Source: Verrucomicrobiota bacterium
GTDB taxonomy: Bacteria > Verrucomicrobiota > Verrucomicrobiia > Limisphaerales > UBA1096
DNA length: 23,772 nucleotides
Assembly: GCA_003972865.1 (NCBI GenBank)
Contig: QOAX01000309.1
Coordinates: forward strand, 1 to 23,772
Direction of reading: 5' to 3'
This document shows, one piece after another, positions 1 to 8,530 of the stretch. Below the pieces are notes generated by a model. It did no database searches. It was not told the DNA's origin and saw only the letters and a program-made list of their open reading frames with translations. The stretch's first letter is position 1; every line of letters begins with the position of its first letter. Made by a program: the position numbers and the translations under genes.

Positions 1-3000
1 TCTCACCTTCATTACGATCGTAAATAATTTCGTACAACGGCTTGGCCCCCTCGACCGCCGTACCTCCGATGCGCTTGTCGCCTGACTTGTCATCCTTCTT
101 CAGGCTCACTCGGGCAAAATAGGCCGTGGTCTCATAGTACTGATCCTGTGTCCAGCGCTCGAACGGGTGGTCGTGACATTTGTTGCAGTTGAAGCGTGTG
201 GCCAAGAACAAGTGCGTCGTGTTTTCCATGATTTCGGCCGGGTCACGCAAAATCTTGAAGTACGAGGCAGGCGGGTTGTCCTTGTTGGAACCACTGGCCG
301 TAATCACCTTGTGGGCGAACTGGTCGTACGGCGTGTTGCCGGCGACCTCGTTGCGAATCCACTTGCGGAACTGCGACGCGCCCTCGGCGCCGAGGAACTT
401 GCGGTTTACCTGCAGCAGGTCGGCCCACTTGTTGGTCCAGTGGTCGATGTAATCGTCGCTGCCCACCAGGTTGTCGATCAACTCGTCACGCTTGATTTTG
501 GTGTCGCGCTTGTCAGCGGTGAATTTGCGGACCTCCTCCGCGCTTGGCGGAAGCCCGGTCAGGTCGAGAAGAATCCGGCGCAGAAATTCCTCGTCCGAGG
601 CCAAGCCGGACGAAAGCGTCCTGACGCGCTTCAGCTTGGCCGCGACAAATTCGTCCACCTTGTTGTTGGCCGGCATGTCCTTCCACTCGAAACCGGATCG
701 ATCCCCCATCACGGTGATAATGGTCGAGGCGTACGCGCCCTCGTATCGTGCCAACATGGGCGCCTCGCCGCGACGTGCGGTGGTCACCAAGCCGGTCTTG
801 TCGGTCGTGGCGATGTCGGAGTTGCCGGTTTCGATGAACGACTCGGCAGTGACGTCGCGCTTCTCGCCGTTGGCGTAGGTGGCGATGACGCGCATCTGCT
901 GTTTGTCACCGATCTTTTGAACGACCGGATTTCTTGGGTACAGTTTGATGCTCGCGACTCGAGCAGAGGTGGTATCAAGCTTGGCTCCGTTCTCGATCCA
1001 GCCCTTGAGGATTTCGTAGTAGTCCTCACCCATCTTGGTCGGCTGCCCGCCTTCATGCGGCACCGAGGCCGAGGCCTTGAGCAGGATCAGGCTGTTGTCT
1101 GGGGCGGCGATGTTCACCCGGCGGCTGGCCAAGTCGTCCGTGAACGCCCGCACGTCATAGATCGGATCGTAACCGCGCAGCGACAGCTTGAAGCCATTCT
1201 TCCCGTCCTTGGAGCCGTGACAGATGCCGGCGTTACAACCGAGCTTCGAGAGCACCGGCATCACGTCACGAACGTAATCCGGCTTGGTGTCGCCGCTCAC
1301 GCCGGCCACGCGAACCGTCAGCGTGCTCTTCTGGTTTTTGTGGAAGATCTCAAGCTTGGCCTCGCCGTCCTTAACCGGTTCCACCATGCCGCTCTTGCTC
1401 ACCTTGACCACATCGGAATCGACCTTGAAGGCGAAATCGCGGGAGGCATCGTAGCTCTCGCCATTGCCCTTCACCGCGGTGAGCAGCAATTGGTTGTAGT
1501 CGAACTTGCCGTTGAGATGAATCTCCCGAGGCTCGACCGACAACGCGATGACGTCCTGCAGTTTTTCCTTCGGCATCGGCACCGACAGGAAGGCGCGCTT
1601 CAGGCCAAGCCCTTGGCTGTCGTACAGGCGAATCACCCCGTCGGCACCTCCGACCGCCACCGTCTCGCCGTCCGGACTGAAAGCCGTCGCGTAAATCGCT
1701 GTGCCCAGCGAAACCTTGGCCAGGAGCTTCACCTCCTTGGTGTGATACTCAGCGGAGAGTTTCCTGGATTTGCCATCCAGCGGACGCTCGAAAGCCTTTT
1801 TTAACTCGTCGCTCACGCTGCTGTCGTACTCGGAGTGGTACAGGTGAATCGACCCGGTGCCGTTGTAGCTGCTGCCGGCGATGAGCTTTTTGCCGTCCGG
1901 CGCAAAGTCGACACCGAAAATCCGGCCCGGCATCGGTGGGAACTTTCGCACCAAGTTTGAGTTGTCGCCAATCACCCGCTTGGTCACGCGTGTCAGCCGG
2001 AAAATCTGCGGCACACCGTCCGAGCCTCCCACGAGCACTTCCTCCTTTTTCGGGTGAACCGTGATGGCGTGGATGCCGCCCTTGAGCGCGCCTGGAGTGA
2101 TCGACGTGATGTTGTCGACAAAGCGTTGTGTCGCCACTTCGGTCAATTTCACCGCCATGTCGCGACCGACCGAGACCAAGTGATCGCCCTTGTTGTTCCA
2201 CACCGTGTCAAGCACCCAGTCGTCGTGGTTGTCCTTGAAGAGAACCTGCTTGCCATTACTGATGTCAAACGCACGCACCGTCGAGTCCGACAAACCGACC
2301 GCCACCTTTGAGTTGTCAGGCGACCAACTCACGCCGAACACCGTGTCGTAACCAACCGGGATCGACATCGACAACTTCCTGCTGCCGACATTCCAGATTT
2401 GAATCTCACCCGAGCGAGCCGGCAGACCCCCAGCCACGGCCAGCTTTTTGCCGTCGTTGGAAAACTTCACCTTCTGCACGCGCTCCGACAAACCGATCAG
2501 GCGAGCGGCCAGGCCGGAGCCGTCGGCGTTGTGCAACAGCACCTCGTGGTAACCGGCGACCGCGATCAGTGTGCCGTCCGGCGAATAGTCGATCGACGAG
2601 ATGACCGGTGGCAAACTGTACACCGGTGGGTTGTCCTTATCGTAGCGTTGCTTGGCGCCCACCGGCGTGTCGTCCGCCGCGCCCTCGGCCACCCAGCGGG
2701 TAATCAGCGCGATTTGCTCTGCGGGCAGCGGATCGCCCTTTTGCGGCATCTCCGCCTCACCATCAATCGGCGTAATGAGCGTGATCAAATGACTCTCATC
2801 CGGCTTGCTTGGGACAATCGCCTTCTCCTCGCTCTCGCCGCCCTTGAGTAACTGCACAAAGGTGGTCATCACATACTCACCCTTGGCCTTGGCTGGTTGA
2901 TGGCAGCCGTGGCATTGGCCCTGCAAAATCGGCCGAATTTCGTTGTAGAAACTGACCTTCTTTGGCTTGGACTCCTCGGCATTTGTGTACACCGCGGCAG

Positions 3001-3043
3001 CCAACAAAGCCGGCATGATTCCGATCAAAAACCTCTGTGTCAT
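1..3043 (-). CDS. PSD1 cytochrome c / WD40 / DUF1549 secreted protein (C-terminus beyond window)
   Basis: The frame is open from an ATG at 3043 to the left edge, 1014 codons, with no stop or frameshift; the C-terminus (expected DUF1553 region) lies outside. Visible in order: signal peptide (about residues 1-22), a planctomycete-type cytochrome c domain with heme motif CHGCH at 44-48, WD40-like blades from about 145 to 480 (repeated SPDG/APDG turns), an Ig-like stretch about 500-585, a second cysteine-histidine motif C603..C608-H609, a DUF1549 region from about 795, and a third motif CNKCH at 953-957. An AGGA about 8 bases upstream supports the start. Proteins of this type are common in Verrucomicrobia and Planctomycetes and are presumed periplasmic redox proteins; the substrate is unknown. 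The opposite strand carries a long open frame that is only a shadow of this gene. Confidence 0.93.
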   Translation of the reverse strand, partial: MTQRFLIGIMPALLAAAVYTNAEESKPKKVSFYNEIRPILQGQCHGCHQPAKAKGEYVMTTFVQLLKGGESEEKAIVPSKPDESHLITLITPIDGEAEMPQKGDPLPAEQIALITRWVAEGAADDTPVGAKQRYDKDNPPVYSLPPVISSIDYSPDGTLIAVAGYHEVLLHNADGSGLAARLIGLSERVQKVKFSNDGKKLAVAGGLPARSGEIQIWNVGSRKLSMSIPVGYDTVFGVSWSPDNSKVAVGLSDSTVRAFDISNGKQVLFKDNHDDWVLDTVWNNKGDHLVSVGRDMAVKLTEVATQRFVDNITSITPGALKGGIHAITVHPKKEEVLVGGSDGVPQIFRLTRVTKRVIGDNSNLVRKFPPMPGRIFGVDFAPDGKKLIAGSSYNGTGSIHLYHSEYDSSVSDELKKAFERPLDGKSRKLSAEYHTKEVKLLAKVSLGTAIYATAFSPDGETVAVGGADGVIRLYDSQGLGLKRAFLSVPMPKEKLQDVIALSVEPREIHLNGKFDYNQLLLTAVKGNGESYDASRDFAFKVDSDVVKVSKSGMVEPVKDGEAKLEIFHKNQKSTLTVRVAGVSGDTKPDYVRDVMPVLSKLGCNAGICHGSKDGKNGFKLSLRGYDPIYDVRAFTDDLASRRVNIAAPDNSLILLKASASVPHEGGQPTKMGEDYYEILKGWIENGAKLDTTSARVASIKLYPRNPVVQKIGDKQQMRVIATYANGEKRDVTAESFIETGNSDIATTDKTGLVTTARRGEAPMLARYEGAYASTIITVMGDRSGFEWKDMPANNKVDEFVAAKLKRVRTLSSGLASDEEFLRRILLDLTGLPPSAEEVRKFTADKRDTKIKRDELIDNLVGSDDYIDHWTNKWADLLQVNRKFLGAEGASQFRKWIRNEVAGNTPYDQFAHKVITASGSNKDNPPASYFKILRDPAEIMENTTHLFLATRFNCNKCHDHPFERWTQDQYYETTAYFARVSLKKDDKSGDKRIGGTAVEGAKPLYEIIYDRNEGE

Positions 3044-3223
3044 TGCGTTTTTCCTAAAATAATGCAGTTTAGACGGACGATCAAACGCGCCCGTTAATTC
3101 GACGGTCTACGAAACAGGCCATAAATTCACCGGTTTTGCAATTTTATTTTCGGCAAAAAACCCCTGAACATTAGGACATTTTTGGCTGCGAATTCCAATT
3201 GACCAGGCGCTTGGTTTCGTCTC

Positions 3224-3237
3224 GCCTTGGCCAAGCG
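3224..3237. repeat. Degenerate copy of the 14-base palindrome (12/14)
   Basis: GCCTTGGCCAAGCG, matching CGCTTGGCCAAGCG except for the first two bases. It lies in the 5' region of the Kelch-symporter gene and its right end overlaps the left arm of the hairpin at 3235-3257. Confidence 0.6.
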
Positions 3238-3272
3238 GGGCAAACAAGATGCCCCGCCGTTTGTGAAAACGG
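3235..3272 (+). promoter_or_regulatory. Two adjacent hairpins in the leader of the Kelch-symporter gene
   Basis: GCGGGGCA (3235-3242) pairs with TGCCCCGC (3250-3257) around a 7-base loop. CCGTTT (3257-3262) pairs with AAACGG (3267-3272) around a 4-base loop. The second stem ends 12 bases before the ATG at 3285, where no good Shine-Dalgarno is visible, so the structures could influence translation or stop transcription early. The pairing is seen in the sequence; the function is inferred. Confidence 0.4.
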
Positions 3273-3284
3273 ATCCTCACAACC

Positions 3285-5999
3285 ATGTTTCTCCGAATCA
3301 CCGCCCTGCTGACGTTGAGTGCGGCCTGCCTGTCGGCCGCTGGCGACAAACTTGATTGGAAGGCGCTCCCCGATCTCCCCGGCGGCCTCGGCGTGGCTGG
3401 GGCGTTTGCCGGGGCACACAACGATGCACTGATCGTCGCCGGGGGTGCGAACTTTCCCGAGGGCGTGCCGTGGCGCAAGACGACCGACGGCGGCGACCCG
3501 GCCAAGGTTTATTACGACACGATCCACATCGTCACGAGGGACGGTCTCGACTACTCGATCGCCGAGGCCAAGGCGAGGCTCCCCCGGGCGCTTGGCTACG
3601 GTGTCTCGATCTCGACGGCCAGTGGCGTGCTCTGCATCGGCGGCGAGTGGCGGGAGGACGGCGTCACCCATCGCTCGGCCAAGGTGTTCGCGCTTGGCTA
3701 CGCTGACGGCGCGGTCACGATGGATGCAGACTATCCGCCGCTCCCCAAAGACACGACGGCTGCCGCCGGGGCGTTGATCGGCAAAACTGTTTACGTCGCC
3801 GGGGGTGACAGCGGCGAGGGCGCGACCCAGAATTTTTGGGCGCTCGACTTGGCCAAGCGCGGTGCCGACGATTTTGGTTGGGTCGAGTTGCCACCGTGGG
3901 ACGGCCAAGCGCGCACGCATCTGCTTGCTAGTTCGCAAAGCGACGGTGGCACGGATTGCCTCTACATCTTCAGCGGCCGAATGAAGGGCAACGATGGCAG
4001 TTGGAACATGCTCAGCGATGCCCACAAATATAATCCCAAGACCGGCGAGTGGAAAAAAATCCGCGACATCCAGCCAAGCGGCGATGCACAGCCCCGCTGC
4101 GTGATGGCCGGCACGGTGGCGCCGATCGGTGCGAATCAGTTGCTTGTTTTCGGCGGCGCAAACGGCAAGCGCTTTGTCACGCTCACCGGCTTGGGTAAAC
4201 AGATCGTCGCCGCCGAGGCAGCCGGCAACCAGCAGGCCGCCGCGACCCTCAAGGCGGAGCAGCAAAAAATCCAGGACACGCATACCGGGTTCAGCCGCGA
4301 TGTGCTGCTGTACAACACTGTGACCGATCGCTGGACGCGTTTCGCCGATTTCACGGAGGACTCGCGCCGCGCCACCGCACCCGGCGCAACGGAGCGGGTG
4401 GCCATCGGCAGCCACGTCACCACCACTGCCGTGAAGTGGGGCGACTCGATCATCATCCCCTCCGGCGAAAGCAGTCCCGGCATTCGCACGCCCAACATTT
4501 GGAAGATCGACCTGGCCAAGCCGGGGCAAGCCTTTGGCGCGGCCAACTGGATCGTCTTGGTTTGCTACATGGGCGTGCTCGTCGGGATGGGCTTTTGGTT
4601 CTCGCGCCGCAGCAGGACGGTTGACGACTTTTTTGTCGCCGGCAAGCGCGTCGTGTGGTGGGCGGCCGGCCTAAGTATTTTCTCCACCCAACTCAGTGCG
4701 ATCACGTTCCTCTCCATCCCGGCCAGGGCGTTCAGCACCAACTGGACATGGCTCATCCTCAACTTGACCATCCCGCTGATGGTGCCGCTGATCGTCTTTT
4801 GTTTCCTGCCGTTTTATCGGCGACTGAACATCACGAGCGTTTACGAGTATTTGGAAATGCGCTTCAGCAGTGGCCTGCGCAAACTCGGCAGCGCCAGTTT
4901 CGCGGTGTTCCAACTGTGCCGAATGGGCATCGTCATCCTGCTGCCGGCGATGGCGTTGTCGGCGGTCACCGGCTGGGATGTGAGTTGGTGCATCATCGCG
5001 ATGGGTGTGCTGAGCACGCTTTACACCGTGCTCGGCGGCATTGAGGCTGTGATCTGGACCGATGTGCTGCAGACGGTCGTGCTGCTCGGCGGCGCGCTCG
5101 CGGCATTGCTGATTATCGTCGGCCAAGTCGACGGCGGCTGGGGCACCATTTTTCAAACCGCCAGCGAACAGGGCAAGCTCGACATGGTGCAGACCGAGTG
5201 GGATTTCTTAAAGAGTCGGGACACGATCTGGGTCATCATCATCGGCGGTATCTTCAGCCAAATTCTCGCCTACGGCACCGACCAGGCGGTGGTGCAGCGC
5301 TACCTCACCACGCCCACCGAGAAGGACGCCGCCAAGGCAATCTGGACCAACGGCTTGTTGAGCATCCCTGCATCACTGCTTTTTTTCTGCGTGGGCACGG
5401 CGCTGTACGTTTATTTCCAGCAACAACCGGCGCAACTCGGGCCCGTTGCCAACGCGGACCAGATCTTCGCGCACTTCATCGTTCACCAAATGCCGGCTGG
5501 CCTGGCCGGGTTGGTGATCGCCGGCGTGTTTGCCGCCGCCATGTCGAGCCTCGACTCGAGCATGCACTCCATCGCCACGGCCGTGACCACCGACTTTCTC
5601 TCCGGCGCAACAACCGACAAAACCAAACTGCTCCGGACGGCCAAGTGGATCACGTTCGCCTTGGGCGTGTTGGGGACTGTCTCGGCGCTCATCATCGCCG
5701 CGCAGGACAACAAAAATCTCTGGGAAACGCTGATAGCTTACATCGGCCTGATCCTTGGCACGCTCGGCGGCCTGTTCACGTTGGGCATTTTCACGAGTCG
5801 CACCGCGAGCGTCCACGCGTGGATCGGCGTCATCGGCACCGCGGCGGTGTTGTGGTACGTGAAATTCCAGACCGAAATTCACAGCTTGCTCTACGGCGCG
5901 ATCGGCACCGTCACCTGCTTCGCCGTCGGCTTAGCTGCCAGCTACGCCTTCCCGGCCAGGCCCAAAAACCTCAACGGCCTGACCTGGGCCAAGCGCTAG
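3285..5999 (+). CDS. Fusion: Kelch-type (NanM-like) mutarotase + sodium:solute symporter
   Basis: A 904-residue protein. Residues 1-19 look like a signal peptide. About 20-415 form a Kelch beta-propeller close in character to the cyclically permuted mutarotase family related to NanM/YjhT, which interconverts anomers of N-acetylneuraminate (blade motifs such as VAGGANFPEGVPW and LLVFGGANG). From about residue 418 to the end is a complete sodium:solute symporter of the SSS family: DDFFVAGK after the first helix, YTVLGGIEAVIWTDVLQ in the middle, and the SSLDSSMHSIAT stretch that normally lines the sodium site. SSS proteins of the vSGLT type have a periplasmic N-terminus, so a periplasmic propeller ahead of the first helix is topologically sensible. 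The likely role is anomer conversion coupled to uptake of sialic acid or a similar sugar; the substrate is inferred. No other sialic acid genes are visible in the window. The last codons carry a partial copy of the palindrome motif. Confidence 0.9.
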   Translation: MFLRITALLTLSAACLSAAGDKLDWKALPDLPGGLGVAGAFAGAHNDALIVAGGANFPEGVPWRKTTDGGDPAKVYYDTIHIVTRDGLDYSIAEAKARLPRALGYGVSISTASGVLCIGGEWREDGVTHRSAKVFALGYADGAVTMDADYPPLPKDTTAAAGALIGKTVYVAGGDSGEGATQNFWALDLAKRGADDFGWVELPPWDGQARTHLLASSQSDGGTDCLYIFSGRMKGNDGSWNMLSDAHKYNPKTGEWKKIRDIQPSGDAQPRCVMAGTVAPIGANQLLVFGGANGKRFVTLTGLGKQIVAAEAAGNQQAAATLKAEQQKIQDTHTGFSRDVLLYNTVTDRWTRFADFTEDSRRATAPGATERVAIGSHVTTTAVKWGDSIIIPSGESSPGIRTPNIWKIDLAKPGQAFGAANWIVLVCYMGVLVGMGFWFSRRSRTVDDFFVAGKRVVWWAAGLSIFSTQLSAITFLSIPARAFSTNWTWLILNLTIPLMVPLIVFCFLPFYRRLNITSVYEYLEMRFSSGLRKLGSASFAVFQLCRMGIVILLPAMALSAVTGWDVSWCIIAMGVLSTLYTVLGGIEAVIWTDVLQTVVLLGGALAALLIIVGQVDGGWGTIFQTASEQGKLDMVQTEWDFLKSRDTIWVIIIGGIFSQILAYGTDQAVVQRYLTTPTEKDAAKAIWTNGLLSIPASLLFFCVGTALYVYFQQQPAQLGPVANADQIFAHFIVHQMPAGLAGLVIAGVFAAAMSSLDSSMHSIATAVTTDFLSGATTDKTKLLRTAKWITFALGVLGTVSALIIAAQDNKNLWETLIAYIGLILGTLGGLFTLGIFTSRTASVHAWIGVIGTAAVLWYVKFQTEIHSLLYGAIGTVTCFAVGLAASYAFPARPKNLNGLTWAKR
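3846..3859. repeat. Degenerate copy of the 14-base palindrome (12/14)
   Basis: GACTTGGCCAAGCG inside the Kelch domain, read as Asp-Leu-Ala-Lys-Arg. Confidence 0.55.
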
Positions 6000-6010
6000 G
6001 CCAAGGTAGG

Positions 6011-6029
6011 GATGGCTGTCCCAGCCGTC
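6011..6029 (+). repeat. Hairpin after the Kelch-symporter gene
   Basis: GATGGCTG (6011-6018) pairs with CAGCCGTC (6022-6029) across a 3-base loop, with one G-T pair. GACGGCTG at 6054-6061 can pair with the same right arm, giving an alternative longer-loop structure. There is no T run, so it is not a classical terminator, although it sits 11 bases after the stop codon. It may be a small REP-like element. Confidence 0.4.
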
Positions 6030-6069
6030 AGTACATGTTGAGTCACACCGGCAGACGGCTGACCCTCCT

Positions 6070-6096
6070 CTCTGCGATCCTCTGCGTTTTAAAACG
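6070..6096. repeat. Short tandem repeat CTCTGCG, period 10, followed by a 12-base palindrome
   Basis: CTCTGCG occurs at 6070-6076 and 6080-6086, and CGTTTTAAAACG, a perfect palindrome, follows at 6085-6096. This is the non-coding gap 6000-6166 between the symporter fusion and mpl. Similar CTCTGCG runs are known to me from intergenic DNA of unrelated environmental bacteria, but I cannot verify a family membership here. Confidence 0.45.
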
Positions 6097-6105
6097 AAAA
6101 CCAAG

Positions 6106-6119
6106 CGCTTGGCCAAGCG
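6106..6119. repeat. Perfect copy of the palindrome CGCTTGGCCAAGCG
   Basis: This exact copy is in non-coding DNA, 48 bases upstream of the mpl start. It overlaps a second palindrome, CCAAGCGCTTGG (6101-6112). Its presence outside genes shows that the motif is not a protein-coding artefact. Confidence 0.9.
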
Positions 6120-6166
6120 GGCGTCGAGCTTTGAAACTTGGCTTCGCCGGATGGCTGGGGTAGGCA

Positions 6167-7606
6167 ATGGGCCTTTCCGCGGGAAGTGAATTAAGGCCAA
6201 CCATCGACAACCCACGCTCCATCCATTTCGTCGGCATTTGCGGCACCGCAATGGCCTCCGTCGCGGCGGCGTTTAAGGAGCGCGGCATCGCGGTCAGCGG
6301 CTCCGACCAGGGCATCTACCCGCCGATGTCCACCTTCCTCGAGGAACGCGGCATCGAGGCCAGGCCGTTCGACGAGGCCAACCTCACGCACAAGCCGGAT
6401 CTTGTCGTCATCGGCAACGCCATCTCGCGCGGCAACCCCGAGGCCGAGTTCGCGCTCGAACAGAAGCTCGATTACTGCTCGCTGCCGGAGCTACTCAAGC
6501 ACAAGTTCCTGCGTGGCAAACGCTCGCTCGTCGTCTCCGGCACGCACGGAAAAACGACCACCGCGTCGCTGCTCACCTGGCTGCTCGAGCACAACAGACT
6601 CAACCCCAGCTTTCTCATCGGCGGCATCCCGAACAACCTTGGCCAAGGCGCGCGCTTCACCGAGAGCGACTGGTTCGTGATCGAGGGTGACGAATACGAC
6701 ACCGCGTTCTTCGACAAGCGCAGCAAGTTCGTCCATTACCTGCCCGAGGCCGTGGTGATCAACAACCTCGAGTTCGACCACGCCGATATCTTCGGCAACC
6801 TCGCCGAAATCCAAACCTCATTCCGGCGGCTCATCAACATCGTCCCGCGCAACGGCCTGCTCTTGGCAAACGGCGACGACGCCAATCTCGAGCCACTGCT
6901 CGGCATCGACCACTGCCCGGTGCGCCGCTTCGGCTTTGGCAACGATTCCGACGACCTGGCCAGCGACTTGGCCTTCAGCGAAAGCGGCTCCACCTTCCGG
7001 CTCGGCGGCACGGCCTTTCGCATCCCGATGATCGGCGAACTCAACGTCCGCAACGCCCTCGCCGCGCTGTTGCTCGCACGCTACGCCGGCCTCAACGACG
7101 AGCAGATCCAGTCCGGCTTTGACACTTTCGAGGGCATCCGGCGCCGAATGGAAATTCGCGGCGAAGAGAATGGCATCACGGTCATCGACGACTTCGCGCA
7201 CCACCCCACCGCCATCCGCGAGACACTCAAGGCGCTTGGCCAGCGTTATCCCGACCGGCGCATCTGGGCCATCTTCGAGCCGCGTAGCAACACCACTCGG
7301 CGCAACCATTTTCAGGCCGAACTTGCCGAGGCACTACGCTTGGCCAAGCGCGTCGTCATCGCCAAAATCGCCCGGCTTGAACAAATCCCGACTGACGAAC
7401 GGCTCGATCCGGCCAAACTCATGGAAGACATCCGCGCCGCCGGCAACGAGGCTGACTACCTTCCGACAGCCGACGAAATCATCGCCCACGTCACCGCCCG
7501 AACCGAACCCGGCGACATTCTCTGCATCCTCAGCAACGGTGGCTTCGGCAACATCCACCAAAAACTCCTCGACGCACTGGCCGAGCAAAGCACGAAAAGC
7601 CTATAG
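6167..7606 (+). CDS. mpl: UDP-N-acetylmuramate:L-alanyl-gamma-D-glutamyl-meso-diaminopimelate ligase
   Basis: A cytoplasmic Mur-ligase-family enzyme of murein recycling. It joins the recovered tripeptide L-Ala-gamma-D-Glu-meso-DAP to UDP-MurNAc with ATP. The 479 residues are close to the roughly 457 of the E. coli enzyme. Visible: the N-terminal nucleotide-sugar motif HFVGICGTAM (20-29), the ATP P-loop GTHGKTT (125-131), the Mpl-typical EGDEYDTAFFDKRSKF, INNLEFDHADIF in the central domain, and DDFAHHPTAI followed by FEPRSNT in the C-terminal domain. The Mpl-type stretches distinguish it from MurC. The ATG at 6167 has only a weak purine stretch upstream, and the first ten or so residues before the core fold leave the start slightly uncertain. 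It stands alone rather than in a recycling operon. A perfect palindrome copy lies within it at 7337. Confidence 0.95.
   Translation: MGLSAGSELRPTIDNPRSIHFVGICGTAMASVAAAFKERGIAVSGSDQGIYPPMSTFLEERGIEARPFDEANLTHKPDLVVIGNAISRGNPEAEFALEQKLDYCSLPELLKHKFLRGKRSLVVSGTHGKTTTASLLTWLLEHNRLNPSFLIGGIPNNLGQGARFTESDWFVIEGDEYDTAFFDKRSKFVHYLPEAVVINNLEFDHADIFGNLAEIQTSFRRLINIVPRNGLLLANGDDANLEPLLGIDHCPVRRFGFGNDSDDLASDLAFSESGSTFRLGGTAFRIPMIGELNVRNALAALLLARYAGLNDEQIQSGFDTFEGIRRRMEIRGEENGITVIDDFAHHPTAIRETLKALGQRYPDRRIWAIFEPRSNTTRRNHFQAELAEALRLAKRVVIAKIARLEQIPTDERLDPAKLMEDIRAAGNEADYLPTADEIIAHVTARTEPGDILCILSNGGFGNIHQKLLDALAEQSTKSL
7337..7350. repeat. Perfect copy of the palindrome CGCTTGGCCAAGCG
   Basis: Exact copy inside mpl, read in frame as Arg-Leu-Ala-Lys-Arg. 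Confidence 0.9.
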
Positions 7607-7610
7607 GGCA

Positions 7611-7633
7611 GAACAGATCATCAGGATTTGTTC
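7611..7633. terminator. Stem-loop between two convergent genes
   Basis: GAACAGATC (7611-7619) pairs with GATTTGTTC (7625-7633) around a 5-base loop, with one G-T pair. It fills most of the 35-base gap between the mpl stop and the stop of the minus-strand gene, where a bidirectional terminator would be expected. Neither side has a clear T run, so the assignment rests on position and pairing. Confidence 0.45.
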
Positions 7634-7641
7634 ACAAAGCT

Positions 7642-8508
7642 CTATCGGCGGCTGATGCGCAACTTCGTATAGCGCGAACTCGGTCGGTAGTAGTACGGCC
7701 GCTGATAGCCCGGCACTGAGATGCGTGGGGTGAAGATGCTCTGCGGCCGGTTGCGGATGCTGCGGTTGATGGCCTTGACCGTCGAGTTTTCGAGGAGCGA
7801 ATAGCGGTTGGTATACTGTTTCTTTTTCTGCGCCTCCTTGTAGTACGGCTCGCGTTTGGCCATGAACACGCCGCCCTTCGGTGGTGCGGTGATGATCGTC
7901 GGCTTGCCCGCCGCCGATTGCGGTTGCGTTTGTGGCTGGGCCGTTGCGGTTTGAAATGTGTTGCCATGAAAACTCAACGTCAGTGGCACGCCACCCGCCT
8001 CAATCTGCGCCCGACCAGCGGCGGCATCAACGGCAAGCAACCGGAGTGACCCACCGGTGTCGCCCTGGGTAAGCGTGAAGTGGGCGGTGCGCACCGGCTC
8101 GGTGGTGCGATCCACCTTGGCCACGCAGACCTTGTACGCGCCGCGAAGCCGGTAGATGCCAGTCAGCTTGTAGTCGATGCCCTTGGGCAGCGCCGGTGCC
8201 TCGGCCCTCTCGTATGTCTCCACACGAAACTCGACGCCATCGGCGTTGCCGGGGTAAGACACGGTCGCCAACTTGCCGTCGCTCTCAATCACCTGGCCAA
8301 GCGGTTGCCAATCGGCATCGCTCGTTTTGAAAAAAACCTGATAGGCCAAGCCGCGCTCGGTCTCGAACTCGAGCTGTACCGACTCGCGCTTGGCCAACGG
8401 CACGGCGTCGGATGCTTGAGGCTCGGCCGCTTGGGCCTCGGTGACCGGCGCGGCCGAGGCTGTCATCAGCCCCAGACCCGCCATGAATCCGGCGGCAATG
8501 GCTTTCAT
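7642..8508 (-). CDS. Secreted protein of unknown function
   Basis: A 288-residue protein when started at the ATG at 8508, which gives a clean signal peptide (residues 1 to about 20: MKAIAAGFMAGLGLMTASAA). The frame is open further upstream to 8850, but that stretch lies antisense to the following epimerase gene and is not convincing. After the signal there is a region with a FETERGLAYQVFFKTSD motif, probably a beta-sandwich or fibronectin-like fold, and then a linker rich in Gln and Pro. The C-terminus is strongly basic and Tyr/Arg-rich (YQRPYYYRPSSRYTKLRISR). I do not recognise the family. The basic tail might bind cell wall or polysaccharide, which is speculation. It lies divergent from the glycan operon. 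Confidence 0.75.
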   Translation of the reverse strand: MKAIAAGFMAGLGLMTASAAPVTEAQAAEPQASDAVPLAKRESVQLEFETERGLAYQVFFKTSDADWQPLGQVIESDGKLATVSYPGNADGVEFRVETYERAEAPALPKGIDYKLTGIYRLRGAYKVCVAKVDRTTEPVRTAHFTLTQGDTGGSLRLLAVDAAAGRAQIEAGGVPLTLSFHGNTFQTATAQPQTQPQSAAGKPTIITAPPKGGVFMAKREPYYKEAQKKKQYTNRYSLLENSTVKAINRSIRNRPQSIFTPRISVPGYQRPYYYRPSSRYTKLRISRR

Positions 8509-8530
8509 GAGTGGGAGGCTAATCCCGGTC

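Noticed and set aside
167..1804. A 545-codon open frame on the plus strand
   Set aside because: It is a shadow of the minus-strand cytochrome/WD40/DUF1549 gene, whose heme motifs, signal peptide and domain order are clear; the plus frame gives no recognisable domain.
3171..4529. A 452-codon open frame on the minus strand
   Set aside because: It is antisense to the Kelch domain of the fusion gene and has no motif or start context of its own.
6000..6166. The repeats as a CRISPR array
   Set aside because: Units are 7-10 bases at period 10 with only two copies; there are no spacers and no cas genes.
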